This document shows positions 13,361 to 16,162 of a stretch of DNA of 16,162 bases, one piece after another. The translations under genes were made by a program, and so were the position numbers. Numbering within the stretch: the stretch's first letter is position 1; each line of letters opens with the position of its first letter. The notes below the pieces were generated by a model. The model was not told where the DNA came from and made no database searches. It worked only from the letters and a program-made list of their open reading frames with translations. The DNA is from Burkholderiales bacterium. GTDB taxonomy: Bacteria; Pseudomonadota; Gammaproteobacteria; Burkholderiales; Burkholderiaceae_D. Where the stretch lies: assembly GCA_005800405.1 (NCBI GenBank), contig SYFN01000067.1, positions 1 through 16,162 on the forward strand, read 5' to 3'.

Positions 13361-13504
13361 ATGAATTTCTGGACAGCTTTGGAGTATGCAGCGTGGATCA
13401 TCTCAATCGTGCTGTTCGCATGGATGCTGGCTGACGCGCGCTTTACTAGCTCGCAATACGGCGAAGATTTCCTGACGAGCTCGCGCGAAGGCGAAGAAGA
13501 ATAA
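13361..13504 (+). CDS. 47-residue single-helix membrane microprotein
   Basis: This very small gene starts at ATG 13361 with GGAGG at 13351-13355, 1 base after the preceding stop, and ends TAA 13502-13504. Its 47 residues contain one hydrophobic helix (ALEYAAWIISIVLFAWMLA) followed by an acidic cytoplasmic tail with DFLTSSREGEEE. Strong ribosome binding site, tight spacing on both sides (10 bases to the permease) and clean membrane topology make it a real gene despite its size. Microproteins next to transporters often act as stabilising or regulatory subunits. No family is recognised. Confidence 0.72.
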   Translation: MNFWTALEYAAWIISIVLFAWMLADARFTSSQYGEDFLTSSREGEEE

Positions 13505-13514
13505 GGAGACGAGG

Positions 13515-14909
13515 ATGACAGCGCAAAGTATCGCGGCCTCGGCGCCGCAAAAAAATTCGCTACTAAAGGTACTCGGGCCTATCCATGTATGGGCGCTCGG
13601 TGTCGGCATCGTGTTGGTAGGCGAGTACATGGGATGGAATTTCTCAGTCGGTAAAGGCGGTGCCTACGGCTCGCTAATTGCCTGCTGGATCATCGGCCTG
13701 CTCTACACCTGTGTCGCGATGATCGATTCGGAAGTTACCTCCACCGTGGCAGCCGCCGGTGGGCAGTATACACAAGCCAAGCATATTATCGGACCGCTGA
13801 TGGCATTCAATGTTGGGCTATATCTGGTGATGGCCTACACCATGCTGGAGGCATCCGACGCGATTGTGGTGGGTGATCTGATCAAGACCATCGCGCTGCA
13901 GTATGGTGCTGAGGTCGATACCAAGCCTTTCGTGGTGCTCACCATTGCCGTGCTGGCCTGGCTCAACTATCGCGGCGTGTTCATGACACTCACCGTAAAT
14001 TTCGTGATCACCGCATTTGCGTTTGTCGCGATCATTGTGCTGTTCTTCGCAGTGGAGGGTATTGGTACCGGTGGCTCGATTTTGCGTCATCGCGAGCTAC
14101 TGACTGATCTACCCTATGGCTGGATCGGGGTATTGGCGGCGTTGCAATTCGGGATGTGGTACTACCTCGGCATTGAAGGAACCTGTCAAGCCGCCGAAGA
14201 AGTGCGCTCACCTGGTCGCTCGATACCACTCGGCACTATGGGTGGCATGATCACGCTGCTGATCGCCGCTACGCTCACTTGGTATATCTGCGCCGGACTA
14301 ATGCCATGGGAATACCTAGGACAAGCAATCACGCCGATGTATGACGCGGCTCGCTTGACCGGTATTCTCGAGCTGGAGGTCATTCTGTTCGTCGGTACCA
14401 TCTTCGCAGCGGTAGCCTCGGCGAATGGCTGCATCAACGATTCTTCGCGAGCTTGGTTCTCAATGTCACGTGATCGTTACATGCCGCAGTGGTTTGGTGC
14501 AGTACATCCACGTTATCGCACACCCTATCGAGCCATCCTGTTCCTGATTCCGATTGCGGTGTCGTTCGCCTTTACCGGATTGCTCGATCAGGTCATCACC
14601 TTCTCGATCTTGTCCGGCCTGCTGGGCTATACCTTCATGTCGTTCAACGTAGTGCGCTTCCGTCGCATGTGGCCGTTGGGTACGATCAACCGCGGTTATA
14701 TCCATCCGTTCCACCCCATCCCCTGCATTCTGCTTGGGCTGTTGTGCGCGGCGACGTATTTCGCAACCTACCTCGGCTATGGCGCCTCGCTGCTGTCGAT
14801 CATGGCGTTCTACATCCTGATCTCGATTTGGTTCGTGGTGCGGCGCTATCAGTTCGTACGACGTGGTGACCAGTTCACCATGCCGTGGCCACGACCCAAA
14901 GGCTACTAA
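13515..14909 (+). CDS. APC-superfamily permease, ethanolamine/amine permease type (candidate methylamine transporter)
   Basis: A 464-residue polytopic protein with about 12 hydrophobic segments. The first helix carries GVGIVLVGEYMGWNFSVGKG, close to the GEYxGWN motif of ethanolamine permeases in the amino acid-polyamine-organocation superfamily. The family's GIEGTCQAAEEVRSPGRSIP loop follows helix 6, and FAAVASANGCINDSSRAWFS with MSRDRYMPQWF comes later. Substrate is not visible in the sequence. Placement one leader region downstream of a complete NMG operon suggests methylamine or a related small amine; amino acid uptake is the alternative. AAGGAG precedes ATG 13515. It sits in the middle of five small membrane-protein genes, an arrangement I do not know from described APC systems. 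Confidence 0.88.
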   Translation: MTAQSIAASAPQKNSLLKVLGPIHVWALGVGIVLVGEYMGWNFSVGKGGAYGSLIACWIIGLLYTCVAMIDSEVTSTVAAAGGQYTQAKHIIGPLMAFNVGLYLVMAYTMLEASDAIVVGDLIKTIALQYGAEVDTKPFVVLTIAVLAWLNYRGVFMTLTVNFVITAFAFVAIIVLFFAVEGIGTGGSILRHRELLTDLPYGWIGVLAALQFGMWYYLGIEGTCQAAEEVRSPGRSIPLGTMGGMITLLIAATLTWYICAGLMPWEYLGQAITPMYDAARLTGILELEVILFVGTIFAAVASANGCINDSSRAWFSMSRDRYMPQWFGAVHPRYRTPYRAILFLIPIAVSFAFTGLLDQVITFSILSGLLGYTFMSFNVVRFRRMWPLGTINRGYIHPFHPIPCILLGLLCAATYFATYLGYGASLLSIMAFYILISIWFVVRRYQFVRRGDQFTMPWPRPKGY

Positions 14910-14919
14910 GGAGATCGGC

Positions 14920-15606
14920 TTGGGCGGAGAACTCACCGGCGGCGGTATCGCCGCCGGTGTCTTTTTTATGATCGCTTGCTTGCTGTGGCAGCGGCGTGCG
15001 CAACGTGGCTTTGCCGCGCGGCGGGCAGCGATTTTCGATGACTGTCGCGCACTGTTCGAGCAGTCCGGTCAGATTGATCCGGGTAGCGACTATCCCTTAC
15101 TTCAGGGTCAGTACGGCAACGCGAAAGTACTTCTGCAACCGCTGCTGGACCACGTGGGCTACCGCAAAGTACCGTCGCTTTGGCTAGTGCTAACCGTTGA
15201 TTCGCCGATGGCGCTGAGCGGCAGTTTCGACGTGCTTTTCCGACCAGCAAACATCGAATTCTTCTCGCAGATAGAGCAACTCGCGCAGCGTATTCACCTC
15301 GGTGATGAATGGCCATCTCACCACATGGCGCGCGTCAGTCCCGTCGGCTGGCAAGCGCCACTCTCGGCGATACACACAGCACTTGGTGATGCGATCGCAA
15401 GTCCTGACCTAAAAGAAATCGTGGTGACACCCCGTGGTGTTAGGTTAGTGGTCCGTGTGTGTGGCGTTGAGCGCGGTAGCTATCTGGTGCTGCGCTCGAT
15501 GCTCACCGAAGTTGAGCAAATTCCAAGTGAGTGGCTGGCTTACTGGCTTGACACCTTGCTGACGGTCGCCGAGGCAGTACGGGCAGATATCGGAGAGACT
15601 GCCTAA
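14920..15606 (+). CDS. Membrane-anchored protein of unknown function, TTG start
   Basis: A 228-residue protein with one N-terminal transmembrane helix (GGGIAAGVFFMIACLLW, about residues 6-22), then a basic stretch QRRAQRGFAARRA and about 190 soluble residues, probably cytoplasmic by the positive-inside rule. The soluble part alternates predicted strands and helices (VPSLWLVLTVDSPM, DVLFRPANIEFF, EIVVTPRGVRLVVRVCGV, SYLVLRSMLTEVEQIP) without a motif I recognise. TTG 14920 is chosen because AAGGAG (14908-14913) sits 6 bases upstream and overlaps the permease stop. An ATG at 14863 in the same frame would read through the permease end without a ribosome binding site. The following gene starts at the next base after its stop. 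Confidence 0.7.
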   Translation: MGGELTGGGIAAGVFFMIACLLWQRRAQRGFAARRAAIFDDCRALFEQSGQIDPGSDYPLLQGQYGNAKVLLQPLLDHVGYRKVPSLWLVLTVDSPMALSGSFDVLFRPANIEFFSQIEQLAQRIHLGDEWPSHHMARVSPVGWQAPLSAIHTALGDAIASPDLKEIVVTPRGVRLVVRVCGVERGSYLVLRSMLTEVEQIPSEWLAYWLDTLLTVAEAVRADIGETA

Positions 15607-15873
15607 ATGTTCTCGCGTCCCTTGCACCCGCTACTGGTACTGGTCGTCGCCATCCTGCTGCCAGGCATGGGGCAGGTGCTGAACGGGATGCTGGTCCGCG
15701 CCTGGATCATGATTTTTTTTTCGCTAAGTCTGGGCGTTGTCACTTACCACCTAACCACGCCAGCGCACTCCTTCATAGGTAGACATGCCGGCGGTTTCTT
15801 TATCTACGCGATCATGGTGATGGATGCCTGCTTGTGGGCGCGCTATCGCTATGCGCGCTGGCAACAAGGCTGA
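15607..15873 (+). CDS. 88-residue membrane protein with PGMGQ motif, unknown function
   Basis: It starts with ATG immediately after the previous TAA. Hydrophobic segments lie at about residues 8-22 (PLLVLVVAILLPGMGQ), 28-47 (VRAWIMIFFSLSLGVVTYHL) and 60-76 (AGGFFIYAIMVMDACLWA), with a basic tail RYRYARWQQG. The PGMGQxxNG turn recalls the PGxGQ-x-x-G motif of small TM2-like and related membrane proteins, a weak resemblance only. It closes the transport run; no further gene follows before the IS30 copy. Confidence 0.7.
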   Translation: MFSRPLHPLLVLVVAILLPGMGQVLNGMLVRAWIMIFFSLSLGVVTYHLTTPAHSFIGRHAGGFFIYAIMVMDACLWARYRYARWQQG

Positions 15874-15932
15874 GCCCCATATCTGACCTAGCGGGCTAGC
15901 ATGCCGCATCATGTTTTTCGAAGGATGTAATG

Positions 15933-16162
15933 TTTCGTGGTTTCAAGTACGAAGTGCAACACGGTTTAGAGATTCATGAAACACCTGATGCGGGGTTTTA
16001 AATCCCAATCGTTTTCTGGGGTGGTGATTCAATCGATCTTCGATCATTTTAAGCTCTGCATCAGTAACCGTAGATAAGTGACGCTTTTTAGGAATGTATT
16101 GCCGTAATAAGCCGTTGTAGTTTTCATTGGATCCACGCTGCCAGCTGGCAAAGGGATCGGCA
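15933..16162 (-). mobile_element. IS30-family insertion sequence, inner end of the second copy (partial)
   Basis: The reverse complement of 15933-16154 matches 1-222 with two mismatches (16014 and 16022); the match ends cleanly at 15933. This copy is therefore inverted relative to the left one, both with transposase 3' ends pointing into the window. The terminal inverted repeat should lie in about 15933-15962. The outer end is not in the window. Confidence 0.8.
15943..16162 (-). pseudogene. IS30-family transposase, C-terminal part (5' end outside window)
   Basis: The minus-strand frame ending at TGA 15945-15943 covers 73 residues, beginning ADPFASWQRGSNEN and ending HESLNRVALRT. It holds the same catalytic Glu motif (GSNENYNGLLRQY) as the left copy. 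Compared with that copy it has His instead of Arg and Lys instead of Gln in the basic tail. PRKRLGFKTP here is the more usual form for the family, whereas HHPRK is unusual. The N-terminal DNA-binding domain and the first two catalytic Asp residues lie outside the window, so intactness is unknown. Confidence 0.88.

Noticed and set aside
14863..14919. ATG 14863 as start of the membrane-anchored protein
   Set aside because: It is inside the permease gene without a ribosome binding site. TTG 14920 has AAGGAG at the right distance and leads straight into the membrane helix.
15874..15932. Rho-independent terminator after the last gene (CTAGC-GG-GCTAG then TTTTT)
   Set aside because: The palindrome has only a 2-base loop as written, and the T run is about 17 bases further on, so it does not form a normal terminator.
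1..16162. CRISPR arrays, tRNA or rRNA genes
   Set aside because: No regularly spaced short repeats and no cloverleaf-like or rRNA sequence were noticed on either strand.

Overview
The window looks like a proteobacterial chromosome or plasmid segment, most likely beta- or gammaproteobacterial. I base this on moderate-to-high GC, GGAGG-type ribosome binding sites, a clear sigma70-type promoter and the protein families present. The core, about 3.0-12.4 kb, is one tightly packed plus-strand operon encoding the complete N-methylglutamate (NMG) pathway of methylamine oxidation, in the order mgdABCD-gmaS-mgsABC. GmaS condenses methylamine with glutamate to gamma-glutamylmethylamide. MgsABC, a split glutamate-synthase-like enzyme, converts that to N-methylglutamate. 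MgdABCD, a relative of heterotetrameric sarcosine oxidase, demethylates it, regenerating glutamate and releasing the methyl carbon at the formaldehyde level, probably onto tetrahydrofolate.

Upstream and divergent (1.77-2.89 kb, minus strand) is a GTGA-overlapped pair: an XRE-cupin regulator and a GNAT acetyltransferase. The 123-base intergenic region holds a TTGACC-N17-TATAAG promoter facing the mgd genes and a small inverted repeat near the expected transcription start.

Downstream (12.6-15.9 kb) is a second compact run of six genes: three small membrane proteins, an APC-superfamily permease of the ethanolamine/amine type, a membrane-anchored protein of unknown family with a TTG start, and an 88-residue membrane protein. 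None of the five accessory proteins is one I recognise. Physical coupling to the NMG operon makes this a candidate multi-component methylamine or amine uptake module, and it is the most novel part of the window. A 173-base leader of unknown structure separates it from mgsC.

The left flank (0-1.77 kb) is a scrapyard. It holds an IS30-family transposase tail, the C-terminal tail of a thiamine-diphosphate enzyme cut off next to the IS, a PIN-domain toxin gene with an in-frame stop beside an intact Phd/YefM-type antitoxin, and the 5' fragment of a secreted amidase. The right end carries the same IS30 tail in inverted orientation (222 aligned bases, 2 differences). This resembles a composite element around the methylamine genes. 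However, both window ends fall within 8 bases of the same IS position, as expected if the sequence is an assembly contig broken at a repeat, so mobility is not proven. No tRNA, rRNA or CRISPR was seen.
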